Shown: piece by piece, positions 22,067 to 33,410 of the stretch
How positions within the stretch are numbered: the stretch's first letter is position 1
How the letters are laid out: every line of letters begins with the position of its first letter
Assembly (NCBI GenBank): GCA_010909165.1
Contig: VJWM01000118.1
Location: forward strand, 832,470-896,469
Origin: Anthoceros angustus
Lineage: Eukaryota > Streptophyta > Anthocerotopsida > Anthocerotales > Anthocerotaceae
Length of the DNA: 64,000 nt
Direction of reading: 5' to 3'
Notes under the pieces: model-generated
The model's input: the letters and a program-made list of their open reading frames with translations, nothing else
Database searches by the model: none
Told to the model about the DNA's origin: nothing
Position numbers and translations under genes: made by a program

Positions 22067-23515
22067 TCACCATGACGAGAATCCGGCGCTGGATTGATGG
22101 AGAGCTTCGCTGCCAGGACGGTGGAGGAAGGCGAGAGACAGGCGTGCTTGCTTGGAGTTGGACACCACACGATGTTTCGGACTCGCTATGCGGCCATCTG
22201 TGACGGCCTGGGAGCAACAACATTGCAAATTACACTGTGTTGGAAGCTGGAACAAGGATTTTGGAACAAGGTGAAAGAAATGGAAGACTGGATCCGAGGA
22301 TGATGTGATGGTTGAAGGTTTTGGAGGGATGGAAAACAGTGGAGAATTCTTGCACCTGAAGGATGTCTCCCGCGGCAATCAGAAAGGCGTCGGGGAGAGG
22401 TTTGATTCCCTGCCATTTGCCGTTCTTGAGGATTTGGAGCCCACCGATGAGGTCCTGATACACCAGGGAGAGAAGCACGCGGTCAGTGTGAGGCCTGTTT
22501 GAAATGGTCTGCTCCGGCTGTGGAGATTTGCGGTAGTAGCTCCAGCGGAGGAGAGACGCGCCGCCGACAGGGATGATCTCCTCATTGTCCTGTGTGAAGG
22601 TGGAGGAAGGATGTTTAGGCTCTCGGAGATGAGCTCCAGGAGCGCGGCTGCCTTGGCCTCGGACGCGAGGATGTAGCGCTTCATGAGAATGGCCATCCAG
22701 GATGCGTCCTCTGGCCCTCTGCCGATGAGCGGAGCAATGGCGTCTACCATAGCCGGCGTGGACTGCACCGTGAAGCTTTCTTGCCAGATCCGGGCTGCAT
22801 CGTTCTGTCTGTCCACTTGCTGCATGTATCCCAGGGGCGGGCCTGGTGGAATGTGTGCTTTCTTCTTCTCCTGCGCAGAATAACTGAAGGTTAGAGATCA
22901 AGACTGGACTCTAGAGCAATGCAGCGAGATTGTTCTGTGCAGGCACCTCGATCGGCTTGTCGAAGAAGGCACGAGCCACGGTTTCCAAGTTGTAAACCAG
23001 ATCGAGTGCAAATTTGTGGTTGACGACCTGGAAGAATCCATACTCCTCCAGCGCGAAGCGGATGGTGTTCAACAATCTTTTCTTCTTCGCCTGGAGCTCG
23101 GCGCTGTTGCGTCGCATCTCCATCGCAGTCTCTCCATTTGGTGGAAGGCGTTCGAGCTGATGCTGGAGGTTAGTCAGCTGGTACATGACGTCCAGATCGA
23201 CGACGGGCATCTCCATCGGGAAGGCATGGTGCTGGTGCTGGAGCTCGGACTCTGCAGGAATGGCCGCTGCCACCTCCTTGCTGGAAAAGCGAGTGCAACA
23301 GCGAGGCAGGGACCTGTAGCCAGGCCCTTGTTGTGCCAGCTCCCCTTGAGCTTGTCCATGCGGCCGGGATTATTCGACAACATGGAAGATAGCGGTAGGA
23401 CTCTGCGGGGAGCCGTAGTAGGCATAGCTGGCGTGAGGAAGCGGACCTTGTCCGCAACGGCTGCGGTGGCGGCCATGGCTGGTCGCACAAGAGAGACTGA
23501 CTCTACTAGGAGCAT
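22067..23515 (-). CDS. 2-oxoglutarate/Fe(II)-dependent dioxygenase (DIOX_N + 2OG-FeII_Oxy)
   Basis: A member of the plant 2OGD superfamily, which oxidises hormones or specialised metabolites. Exons are 22947-23515, 22356-22870 and 22067-22207, with GT/AG borders. Exon 1 starts with a possible transit peptide (MAATAAVADKVRFLTPAM at 23476; an upstream ATG lies at 23515) and continues into the DIOX_N core ALEEYGFFQVVNHKFALDLV. Exon 2 has the metal-binding HTD in RPHTDRVLLSLVYQD, then GGLQILKNGKWQGIKPLP. Exon 3 supplies the distal His and the 2-oxoglutarate-binding RxS in SPKHRVVSNSKQARLSLAF. Frame breaks near 23285 and 22600 look like one-base indels. The C-terminus stops ~15 residues after FLHRPGSEA, shorter than usual, so the last part may be lost or mis-sequenced. 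The substrate cannot be predicted. Confidence 0.8.
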
Positions 23516-24785
23516 GCAGTTTATGAGCAGGCAATAGAGTTATGACCAATAGAGTTATGGCCCCGAGCTGCGAGTCTTTAAAGGAATCCATGGATTCCGT
23601 GGCTTCAAGAGCGTTTGCCAGTCTCCACTGACCGCTTCTGCCGTTGGATGCTCCTTCAAGTGTTTGATGCCTTTCAAATGCTTCAAGAGCGGTTGCCAAT
23701 CTGCACTGAGCGCGGCTGCCATTGGACGCTCCCTCCGTTGTTTGATGCCTTTTGCTTCTCCTTTCGCGACAAACGTGATTGAATTGTTTGCTGCCTTTCT
23801 GCTGCTCACCCGTCTTCCAGGCTCCAGCCTCGCGTGTCGCCTGCAGAAGTTAGTATTTTATTACTATTGTATTATCGTCCACACTGTATGTATGTAGTTG
23901 TTTGTGTCGGTAATACAGCGTGGAGCTGTGAATGCAGCATTACGCTTCGGCCTGTCCTTCACTCCAGCTTACGCCCGTCCATTACTCTGCAGCTTACGCG
24001 CACGCGCCACTTTACGCTGCCCCCACGCTGCAGTTCAGCTTTAAATGCAGGCTGCTCAGGTGCATTTCGCCCCTTCACGTTTGCTTTCTCGCTTTCTGCA
24101 TTGCGATTGTGACGCCCTGGGAGTTCGAGCATATCGCCGGTCTGTCTCCGGCTTCATCTGGTTGGATCAGTGGGAGTGGTGGAGACTGGATTGCCATGTT
24201 CATGGCTGGATGATTTCGTGAGGTAGGCACCGGTAAATTTTGCTCCAGTTCAGTTGCGTCCACCACCCCGTTTGTGCCAACTGCATTTCTCTCCGTGGGC
24301 CTCCACATTGCGTAGCAGCACTTTACAGTTTGCAACTTTTTCGCTTTGCTGCGCTTTTGAGACAACCAGCGGTGTGGATGCAGGGTGCTGTCGTGATGCC
24401 GTAAGCATTTTCCCTTCATCGGTAGGTTCTCAGCTTGTGGCGGAGGATACCAGTGTCGGAATTGTGCTTGGAACATTTGCAGTCAGCGGATTCTCTAGTT
24501 ATCTTTGACTATCTGTGCTTCTCTGCCTGCAGGGGCTTAAGGAAGGGAGCAGTACTGTCTGATACATATTGTGAAGCTTGCGCACTTTCTTGTTCTGCAA
24601 TTAGCTTAGAAGAAGGTACGGGCCTTTGTTATCCAGGGCTGTAACAAGCAATTAGTCTCAGGACTCTGTTGTTATTCTTCTCAGCTGTGAAAGAGCAATG
24701 ACGGCGCCACTGGCTTTGGTCTTCGCTGATGAGATACTCGTGGGTTGTTCTTCTCTGTGTCTAGAGTAAGTTCTTTGAGCAATTG
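23516..24785. other. Divergent promoter region and probable 5' UTR of the GTPase/VWA gene
   Basis: Lies between the minus-strand dioxygenase and the plus-strand giant gene, so both promoters should be here. Short plus-strand frames match nothing. A 5' UTR intron is possible (a TGCCTGCAG acceptor-like site near 24530). Confidence 0.35.
23603..23758. repeat. 78 bp tandem duplication
   Basis: CTTCAAGAGCG starts at 23603 and 23681. The two diverged units each end TTTGATGCCTTT plus a few bases. They lie upstream of the dioxygenase start. Confidence 0.85.
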
Positions 24786-27700
24786 ATGGGAGGGGGTTCG
24801 ACTGGCTGGCAGCAGCCAGAACAAGGCTTGCCCGTTTACGACCAGCCAGGCATGGCTGTCATCGACGAACCACCTCGATTTCTTTACCCCCTCTCGGGGG
24901 GTGACGTTTGCCCGAATGAGGACTTCGTTGAAGCCTTCGATGATACTATGATTGGGGGTGAGGAGCTCGCTGTAAGTTCTGGAACGGCGGATGTCGTCAT
25001 GATCCAGCTTGGGGATGCCGCTCGGCGCATCCTGGAAGAAGAAAGGGCCGTGGATGTTCTCGGCAGCCCTGAGAAGCTACTTACTCATCTGACCAAGGGA
25101 GGCAGCTACACAGGAGGTAGCACAGTTGTCCACAAGCTCATGCATGTCACCTCTGACAAGCTTGACTTAAGCTTTGTGGAGAAGGTGATCATACCTGCTC
25201 ATGAGATCCGGAATCTCTGCAATGCTATATCACCATCCGCCGCTTCACTTCGTGATGGCAGGAGCCAGTTGGACTTTGAGCTCCTAAACAAGACCGCTAT
25301 GCATGTGGTTGGTCTGTATGGGAGCAAACGAGTGCTCATTGACATCTTCAGTAGGCTGGGCTTCTCTTGCGTTGTTACTCTGTTGAAGGCAGAACAGCTG
25401 GAAGCTGGTATCTATGGCTTCCAAAACGAAAAGATTTTTTACGTATTTTACTGGCATCTTGGGCAGCGAATGGACGAGGCTTCGAGAAAGAATGTTTCTT
25501 GTAATTTCATTCGCTATGTTATGGACCTAACTGGAACAATTTATCTTTGTCTGGATGGCAAGGATATGGAGGCCTCCTTAGAGACTGGCGGCCATTCAGG
25601 CGCTGCTACAAGAAAGCAACGAACTCAGAGGCTCCAAATTTCTGTGATAAAGAAGTCGGAGAACGACTTGAATATGAGTAAAGGGTTTCACATAAATCCT
25701 TCCAACGTACTCGGTGACGGATGGTTGCCGGGGGCACAGACTGTAGGCAGAATTGATTTGAGGCCCAGGCTTTCTAGTTCTCTTCACCGTTGTGCCGTTG
25801 TCACAGCAACACGTTGCCTTCCTCGTGCCGTCCACCACGAGCAGTCTAAAAGACTGGGGTGAAGAACTCAGAGCTAGTCCGGGGATGGTCAAGCAAGTAT
25901 AATGTTGATGTGATGCAGTTATCCGATGCACACTTGATTCACTTAGTGGAATATGGTGATCTGGAAGGAAGTAATGGCTATAGGTCATTGATAGAAGATG
26001 TCAACCTCAAAAGAGAAGCTCACCGACAGAAGTTCTGGAAGATGGAAGAGTTGTTAACAACAGAGGAAGGCAAAGTTCTAAGCATTTTCGAAAGAGCTCA
26101 GCAGGCCTATCTCGAACTGTCTCATCCTTGGGAGGAGTCGTTTCTTAGAAACACTGCTTCATCCTCCCCAGTCGACCAAGGGCAGAAGTGTACCCCAGGT
26201 ACTGCAGAACAAGGTGAGTCGCAAAGCACCTCCAGCAAAGCGTCTCCAGACAGCCAGCTGCTCGACGCACACATTGCGTTGTCCGAACTGTGGACCAGAG
26301 AAAGTGGCACCCCAGGTTCGGCTCCTGCATCGTTGATCCTTGTTGGTTCTAAAATCAGTATACATCTACAAAACCGCAACGTTATGACAATCGGAGGCGT
26401 GATGGAGTTTGAGATTGGAAGTCCCAACTCAAAACACGGCCCTATACTGTATGGGGAGGAGTTTGCACTCAAAGGCTCCAGTGCATCCATTTCAGGAGTG
26501 TTTATTGCGTATTCTGTGGATGGCGTTTGCCCGACCGGGCCGGTGCTGTCATCCCAATATGTCAGAATCAAAGTCAAGGGTAACACTCCAGTCTCTGCAT
26601 TTTTTGAGGAAATGCAAAAGACACAGAGGTTGGAGCTCGTCTTGCGAACGGCCTCACCAAAAGGAATGCATGACTGGATGGCGTCATATGGGACACCGGT
26701 ATTTCCCAGCCTGGACAAGAGAGTGGTGGACCTGGCCTTCGTGATCGGCAATCCGGTTTTCTTTGGTCCGCAAGTTTCTCGGGAGACTCACTCAAATGTC
26801 CTCCGCCTCTCCAAGTCCAATGACGCCTTGCTTCATTTCCAGAAGAACTTTTCCGAAGAGAATCTGCACGCGCTGCTTTCGAAAGCAAAACAAGCCCAAC
26901 CGGACTATTCTTCTGAACGCAGGCAGGATTATCTCCGCAACCTTGACTCATCTCGAAGAGCAGAGCTGATTGCAGTTTGCAGAAAGGTGTATGAAGAAGC
27001 CTGCTCGCAGTTCTCGAAGAGAATAACTTGCATGGTAAAGAAGTTCTTTACTCCATGATAAAGCAGAGGATGGAACTGGAGAGGATTGTTGGATCTGCTT
27101 CACTGGAGACGAATTTTGAGACAGCACGCACTGAGTTTCTCAAGGACTTGCGTAGCCGCCTCTCAAGTGGAAAGCTTCCAGATATGCGCACCCTGGCAGT
27201 CACAAGTTGCACCTTGCATAGCAAACGGTGGTACCAGGCTCGTACGCATTCGGGGAACGAGGAAATTGAATTGCATTTCGTCACCGAGGAAGTGGAAAGT
27301 GAGCGAGTTTCATGGAGGATGGCTGAGCTGACCCCAATGAAGAAAGACCTGGATGCTTTGTTGCAGAAGGAAACGCATCTTGTCGTTCCTGGGTGCTCGA
27401 CGAATTACAAGCTAATTGACGTGGATCCCAAGTTTGAGAGACTATCCTTGGTATTTCCTATGAAGTCGGGCGAAGTATTTGTGTTTGTGGAAGACGACAG
27501 CCAATCCTCGATCCGACTCTACCTGCTTCCCAAGCTGGGTCCAGAGATACAAGCCTCAAACCCGATCAAGACGTTCGGGAGAGGCCGGGACATTGTGGCA
27601 GTGGATGAAGCAGCGAGGCTTGTAGCTTTCTATGACAAGACTCTGTGCAAAATCAGCATCTTCCGATTTGATGAGAGCTTTCGGCATTTTGAATGGGGTG

Positions 27701-30700
27701 GTGTTGAAATCCTGCTTTCAGATTATGCCGGCAGCAGGACGTTAAGGTCCATGATGTTCATACCTGGGAAGCGAGAGATTCTTCTGGTTGACAGCGACCT
27801 TAAAGTGCGCGCATGTGAGATAAGCCAGCCAGCGATGATGAGGCCGAGACACATTTTGCTGCCAGGTCCCGACCACAAGATGTGTATTAGCCCGGATGGG
27901 TCGTGCCTCCTTGTGTTCTATAGCTCAGGCTAGTCCTTCCAGTGCTGGGAAGGAGGACGTGCTGGATGATTGCGAGATTGAATGTGAAAGTGACAGTCAG
28001 GAAGCTAGGAGTGCAATGACGACAAGGTGCTGAAGCTTGACGTCTATCTCCTTGATGGGACGATGTCTCTTTTGAAGACGTTGAAGGTGAGCGACATCTC
28101 CGGTGATGTTCAAAGTATTGATGTGAGTACAGTCGCATTTGGGTCGCAGAGTCATCTGGTCCTTATCGACACATTACGACCGGACAGAGGGATCTGTTCA
28201 CAGCGCCTGGACGTGACGTCGGCCTCTGAGGTCTGCCAGCTCCAGGCGCTGAGCAAAACTGGTAACAAAGACGACGTTGGAAGTAAGACCGAGGTGCAGA
28301 AGAATGTAAGCTGTCCATCTTTGGAGTATGTGCACCATGCCTTTGACAAGTACGCTGTCAGTCCTCCATTGATCTCTGGAGAAAGGGAACTTTGTGTACA
28401 TGTTGTCTTGGAGGGCGAGCCGCAACCGAAGGCGGTCCAGTTCAAAGAAATGAGCACTCGCTACCTTGAGTCCTGTATCGAGAAGCTTAAACGCGACAAG
28501 GGGAAGAGCTTCTCCAATTTGAGTGTATCATTCGCATCAGACTTTGTAGGCAAGTACATTTTCAAGCAGACCCTTCTTGGGACCAGGAGCCGAGGAACTG
28601 TGTCTCTATGGGAGATTGGGTGCGCCTTCTGGTGTCCCTGGTTCCTGTCCAGATAGCTCGAGCAGAGAATAATGGGTTGGAAGCCTCTTATCGACGGCCT
28701 GCAAATCTCATCGAACCTGAATTATGCTGACGCAGTGGGACTCGCAGAAGCATTACGGTTTGGTTTCTACGATTCAGTGCTAACACAGTGGAAGGGCCCT
28801 ATCAAGGTCATATCCTCCATGGGTAAGCAGAGCAGCGGGAAGTCGTATCTCCTGAACCACCTTAGTGGGTCCTTGCTGGATGTTGCTGGAGGAAGATGCA
28901 CTGACGGGGTTTGGATGACCATGCGTGCTTCCAAGAGCTGCCTGTATGTGTTACTGGATTTTGAGGGCTTGGGGAGCTTTGAAAGGAGCGAGCAAGAGGA
29001 CATGTTGCTCTCCATTCTGAATGCGGCAATGAGTAACATAACGATTTTCAACAAGAAGGTAACACATTCTGTAGGTCAGAACCCATGAATTCATAGGACT
29101 TGCCTTGTGGTTGCAAGACGGAGAACTGACACTGCTTAACGTCATGATCGCAGGACTTTCATTTGGACAAGGAAACCGAGTCCGTCTTTGAGCGTTTCCA
29201 AAATGGTGTAAGCATTATTAAGGAAGACAGTCGGCTTTTCAAGGCCTGTTCTACATGGCCATCAAGGATGTGGACACAGCTGATATCGAGGACCTGAAAG
29301 CAGAGTTCTATACAAAGATTCAGCAGATATGCAGCAAGTCCCAGGACAATTTCCTGACGAAGATGTATGGTGGCGTGGTGGAGGTTGCAGCTATGCCTCC
29401 ATTCCAACGCACTGAGTACCATGACAGTGTGGCTGATATTGCTGCAGCAGTGGAAGATATAAAGCCTATCCATCACAGCGGGAAAAGTTTCATGGTGGAC
29501 TTGAAACTTGTCATTGCTCAAATCAGTGCCAGGGACTGGTCTCCCCTTGACACCAAGCGAATAGCTTTAAGACTGGAGCTTCTGAGGAAGCACTTCATGA
29601 CAGCCGTTAACCTTGGTAGGCTAGCAAGTGACTCTGATAATGTGCTGGTGAATTTCGAGACTCAGGAGCCAGTTGCTGAGTCGGCTTTACTGGTTGAGGG
29701 TCGAACCTTCAGCCTTGGTGACACAGGCTTGGAGCTTTCGCCTCGACAGGAAAGCCAGGTGATGGGCGATGTTCTTGAGAACTTGAGGCAACATTTCCAG
29801 AATGGGTACCGGCGGACAGGTGCGGATGACGAGGTTTGGCATTCAACTTATGAGAAGTTCCTCATGGCACTGGCGGATAGAAGGAAGCAGAGAGTTCTAG
29901 ACTGGCTCCGTTGGAACACGTCTGAGTTCCAGGATGATGGAGACGTTCAGAAACTTCTCCTGGAAACGGTTGTTGTCCTGGCAGAACTGAAGCAAAGGCT
30001 CTCGGTGTGCAGCAGTAAGTGCAAGATATGTTTCCTGCGATGTGTTCGGGAGAAATCTCACCCAGCTGGAACGTCGTTCCATTCGTGTTTGGGAGGCCAC
30101 CGCTGTCAAGAGAGTTGCTCTTTCTGCCTTATAGAATGCCCGGAGCAAAAAGGGTTCGCAAACTTTTGCTCGGATCTCAGTGGACACGAAGGTCCACATG
30201 CCTGTAAGCAGAAGAGTCATACATGTGGACAGGATTGCAACTTGCTGCACAGGTCTTCGAATTGCAACGCATCATGCGCATTGAAGCCTGGGCATGCTGG
30301 AGACCATATGTGCAACACCAAACAGCACATCTGTGACCAGGGGTGCTCGCTTTCTGGGTGCAACAACTCATGTGTGATTCCTTTGGATTCAGGGGACCAT
30401 GACCGTCACATATGTCAGGAGCGAATGTGTCCAATGGATTGCAAAATGGAGGGCTGTAACAGGAAGTGCGGGTCGGAAGACCATTTTCACTCCCTTCGTT
30501 CCAATACACACTTATGCGGAAACGAACACACATGCCCTGGGAAATGCGAGTCCCTTGGGATCTGCCAGATTACGACAGAGGTTGTGAAGGTGTCCAAGAC
30601 CTTCAGAGGTAAGAGATCAATTTTTGAGTACGAGCATGTTTCAGAGCAGAATGGGATCAGGAAAGCGTGTTGCATCGCCATTCCCCCCGGACAGGAAACT

Positions 30701-31966
30701 CACTCGGGCGATCATTGTCATACCTCAAATCCGAATGCAGTTCATTTCTGTGAGACAAAGTGCCCAGCATGTGGTTACTTCTGCAATTTACCTATTGGTC
30801 ACGCTGGTGTCCACGACACCACGCATGGAAACATGCGGGATGTCCATTTCGCAGCAGAGTCCGAGCAGATTGACATTGATGACAGAAAATATGAATGGGG
30901 GGAATCTGGAGTTGCAGAAATGTGCAATATGCATTGTAAAGCTCAGGGAAGAGGGCACATTCACCTGATCCCATGTCTTGCTCATGTAAATCCGAAGGGA
31001 CCGTGTGCTGAAGGATTATATGATGGAGCAAGACATCAGACCCAGGAGTATGGTCCAGACAAGGCTGTTGCAAAAGATGAGATGCAGCATGGAGCTTACT
31101 GGAAGCGAATGAGGTTCAAGGACCCGTGCAACGATGAAGATCAGAAGCAGTTCGAGCTCTGCAATCACTTCTGCGGTTCGGATGATCATGTTCCAGCTGC
31201 CACTTCTGTGAAGAATGCCACTCAATCTCGGTCCTTCTGTACAGAGAAATTGTGGCACACTCCAGTTTCAAGGACTGGATCTTCTTCAACCGCAGGCTAT
31301 GTGACAGAAGACGGGCATTCCTTCGCTTGCGACCATCTGAAGAACACTGCGAACCATGTAGTGTTCGTCATAGACAGATCAGGCTCAATGGGTTCTTCTG
31401 ACATCACGCCAACCTTGGCGAAGCTCGCCCAGAGGCTCAACAACCGTCTGGGATGCGTGTATGAAGCCATTGTTCGTTTCATTGTGACTCGCAAGCAAGC
31501 AGGACAGCCAGACGTGGTGTCAGTCATCCTCTTTGACACATCTGGCTCCATTGTGGTGGAACGGCAACCGATATCCGAGCACCTCGTGGACTTGCTGCTG
31601 CTTTACAGAGTAGGAGGAGGGACCACTTACTCAAGCGGACTCACCTTAGCTGAGCAGGTTTTGCAACGGGGCTTGTATGATTCCTCCATGCAAGCCAAGC
31701 ATCCTGCTGTTGTGTTTCTGAGTGATGGTGGAAACAACGGAGGCAGCAACCCTCTATCCATCATCACAAAGATGAAGGATATGGACCACAGACTTGTATT
31801 CCACACAATTCTCTTCGGAAGAGATCATGTGGACCAGGACATCCTTCGGAGAATGGCCAAAGCAGGGGACGGAACCTTTCAGGTCAGTATCGACGAAGTG
31901 CAGCTGGCCAGGAGCTTTGAAGGGCTGGCCAGAAGCTTGCGTACCAAGGTGGCATCTCTGATGTAG
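24786..31966 (+). CDS. Giant multidomain protein: propeller-like region, GBP-like GTPase, Cys/His-rich array and VWA domain
   Basis: About 2,350 codons with one clear intron (29,059-29,153, GTAACA...CGCAG). The ATG at 24786 opens the first frame. Residues up to ~750 match nothing I know. A beta-strand-rich, propeller-like stretch lies at 27,400-28,250 (for example AVDEAARLVAFYDKTLCKI, MCISPDGSCLLVF). The GTPase at ~28,740-29,290 has G1 GKQSSGKS, a Thr in the G2 region (CTDGVWMT), G3 DFEG in LLDFEGLGSFERSEQED, and a GBP-style D in MAIKDVD. From 30,010 to 30,560 a dense Cys/His array carries repeats such as CALKPGHAGDHMC and CGNEHTCPGKC; a second cluster is near 30,760. The C-terminal VWA domain (31,345-31,960) keeps the full MIDAS: DRSGSMGSS, GGGTTYSSG, FLSDGG. 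Frame breaks lie near 25,857, 27,050, 27,915, 28,025, 28,640 and 29,245, two of them at homopolymers (GGGG at 25,857 and GG at 29,245). The last 903 codons are unbroken. The gene is probably functional but poorly sequenced. Confidence 0.8.
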
Positions 31967-32380
31967 TGACAACGTGAAGAGAACCGAGGAAGTGGTCCCA
32001 ACCTCGTCATCAAATTTTGGTTGAAATCCGGAGTTGAGCTTAGTTAGCGTAGTTTAGTTTGGGCGTGCAGATGTTGTTTTTTGACTTATGATAATTGACT
32101 TAATACCAGTAACTCCGGATACTTTGTTGCGGTTCTTGCTTCCCTCGCTGTTGGTAAGCGTTGGTAGGCTTCGATTGAGTTGCATTGAAACACAGCACAG
32201 ATTGCCTTCCCACAGCCCAGAGTGAAACGGAACAACAGACAACAGTTCTGGACAGACAGATAGAGATAAGAACAACAGGCTACAGTTCTGGCTGATGATA
32301 ACAACCGACAACAGTACCTGATGAGAACAATGGTGAAGTGATGCCAAACCCTGAAAACCTTGGTCAAGCTTTCCTGTTAG
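31967..32380. other. 3' flank of the GTPase/VWA gene
   Basis: Probable 3' UTR. A diverged short repeat (ACAACAG...CAGTTCTGG) recurs at 32,233-32,310. No gene seen. Confidence 0.35.
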
Positions 32381-32530
32381 ATGGCTCAACCTCGCCCTTA
32401 CCAGCAGGCTGCTAACATGGCGGGTAGCAGGACGAGGGAGGAGGTGACGCTGCCGCTGATGCTGACGCGACGCATATGCGTGCGCGATGGGTACGTGGTT
32501 GATGCTGAGGAAGTCCCGTGGAGGCGCTAG
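32381..32530 (+). CDS. Small ORF, 49 codons, unknown; possible first exon
   Basis: An ATG at 32381 opens a 49-codon frame (starting MAQPRPYQQAANMAG, then TLPLMLTRRICVRDGYVVDA) with protein-like composition. No family is recognised. It lies 310 bp before the Mutator-like insertion, so it could be the start of a gene whose remainder was displaced. A 21 bp tandem duplication (TTTTCAGTCCTC...) follows at 32,552-32,593. Confidence 0.3.
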   Translation: MAQPRPYQQAANMAGSRTREEVTLPLMLTRRICVRDGYVVDAEEVPWRR

Positions 32531-32838
32531 TGCTACCACTGCACTTGTGCGTTTTCAGTCCTCTAACCAGGATTTTCAGTCCTCTAACCAGGATTTTCAG
32601 AGAGTTTCCTGTCCTCAATCTGACCCCGGGTGAGGCATGGGATTATTATCCAAGCTGGGACGTGCGGCTCCGCCGCCACGGACGGCGGCTTCAAGGTTTT
32701 GTCATTTCCCACTTTCATGGCAGGTCGGCTGTGGCCTCTGTTTATTGCTCGGAGGTGATTGGCCTTCGATATTTGGAAGATAAAGAGAGGGCATGGAGCA
32801 CGACCTGCGGGATTCGGATATATATCGTACATACAGGC

Positions 32839-32847
32839 CTCATCCAC
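32839..32847. repeat. 9 bp target-site duplication, left copy
   Basis: CTCATCCAC directly abuts the left terminal inverted repeat. An identical copy in the same orientation lies at 37,237-37,245. Confidence 0.75.
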
Positions 32848-33116
32848 GCCTGCGTTCTCAATCCTAAGCAATCAATGCTTCGCGTGTGAAGGCTGGCGTG
32901 GCATGCCATCTCGCCCATCACGATGCTCTCTCATCGTGGTATACTTTAAACGCAACACCATGTACAGGTCCATACATGTGATGTCATGGCCAGATTTTGC
33001 CCAAGACGGCACAACCTCAAGATACGCACTCCACCACAACGAGGTTGTGATGTAAACCAACCATGCTTGATTTTAGAACGCGCGAGAGTATGAATCGAGC
33101 GCTGGTGTCTCAAACT
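32848..33116 (+). repeat. Left terminal inverted repeat of the Mutator-like element
   Basis: Reverse-complement match to 36,984-37,236. Shared landmarks are TATACTTTAAACGCAACACC and GTTGTGATGTAAACCAACCA. Several small indels separate the two arms. Confidence 0.85.
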
Positions 33117-33129
33117 AAAGATGTAAGGT

Positions 33130-33410
33130 GAGCGATCCGGGAGGACGCGAGGAGGAGGGAGGGCGCGAGGGCGCGAGGACGGGAGGAGGCCAAAAGTAGG
33201 AACGGGAGGGAGGAGGCGCTGGGCCACGGGAGGGAGGGGGGTGGGGAGGCGGAGGCCATGGGAGGTGGGGAGGCGCGGGGGGCCGGGAGGCTGGGAGGCC
33301 GGGAGGCGGGCTGGGCGGCTTCTGGGAGGCCGGGGGGGAGGCCGTGGGCGGGGAGGGGCGTTGGGAGGCGATGTCAGGCCTGAGGGGGGTGGGGGATGTG
33401 GCGGGTTGGG
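33130..33410. repeat. G-rich (GGGAGGC)n tract, first copy
   Basis: The plus strand is dominated by GGAGG/GGGAGGC runs with many G3+ clusters, which could form G-quadruplexes. Long Pro/Arg-rich minus-strand frames here are an artefact of the repeat. Confidence 0.8.
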
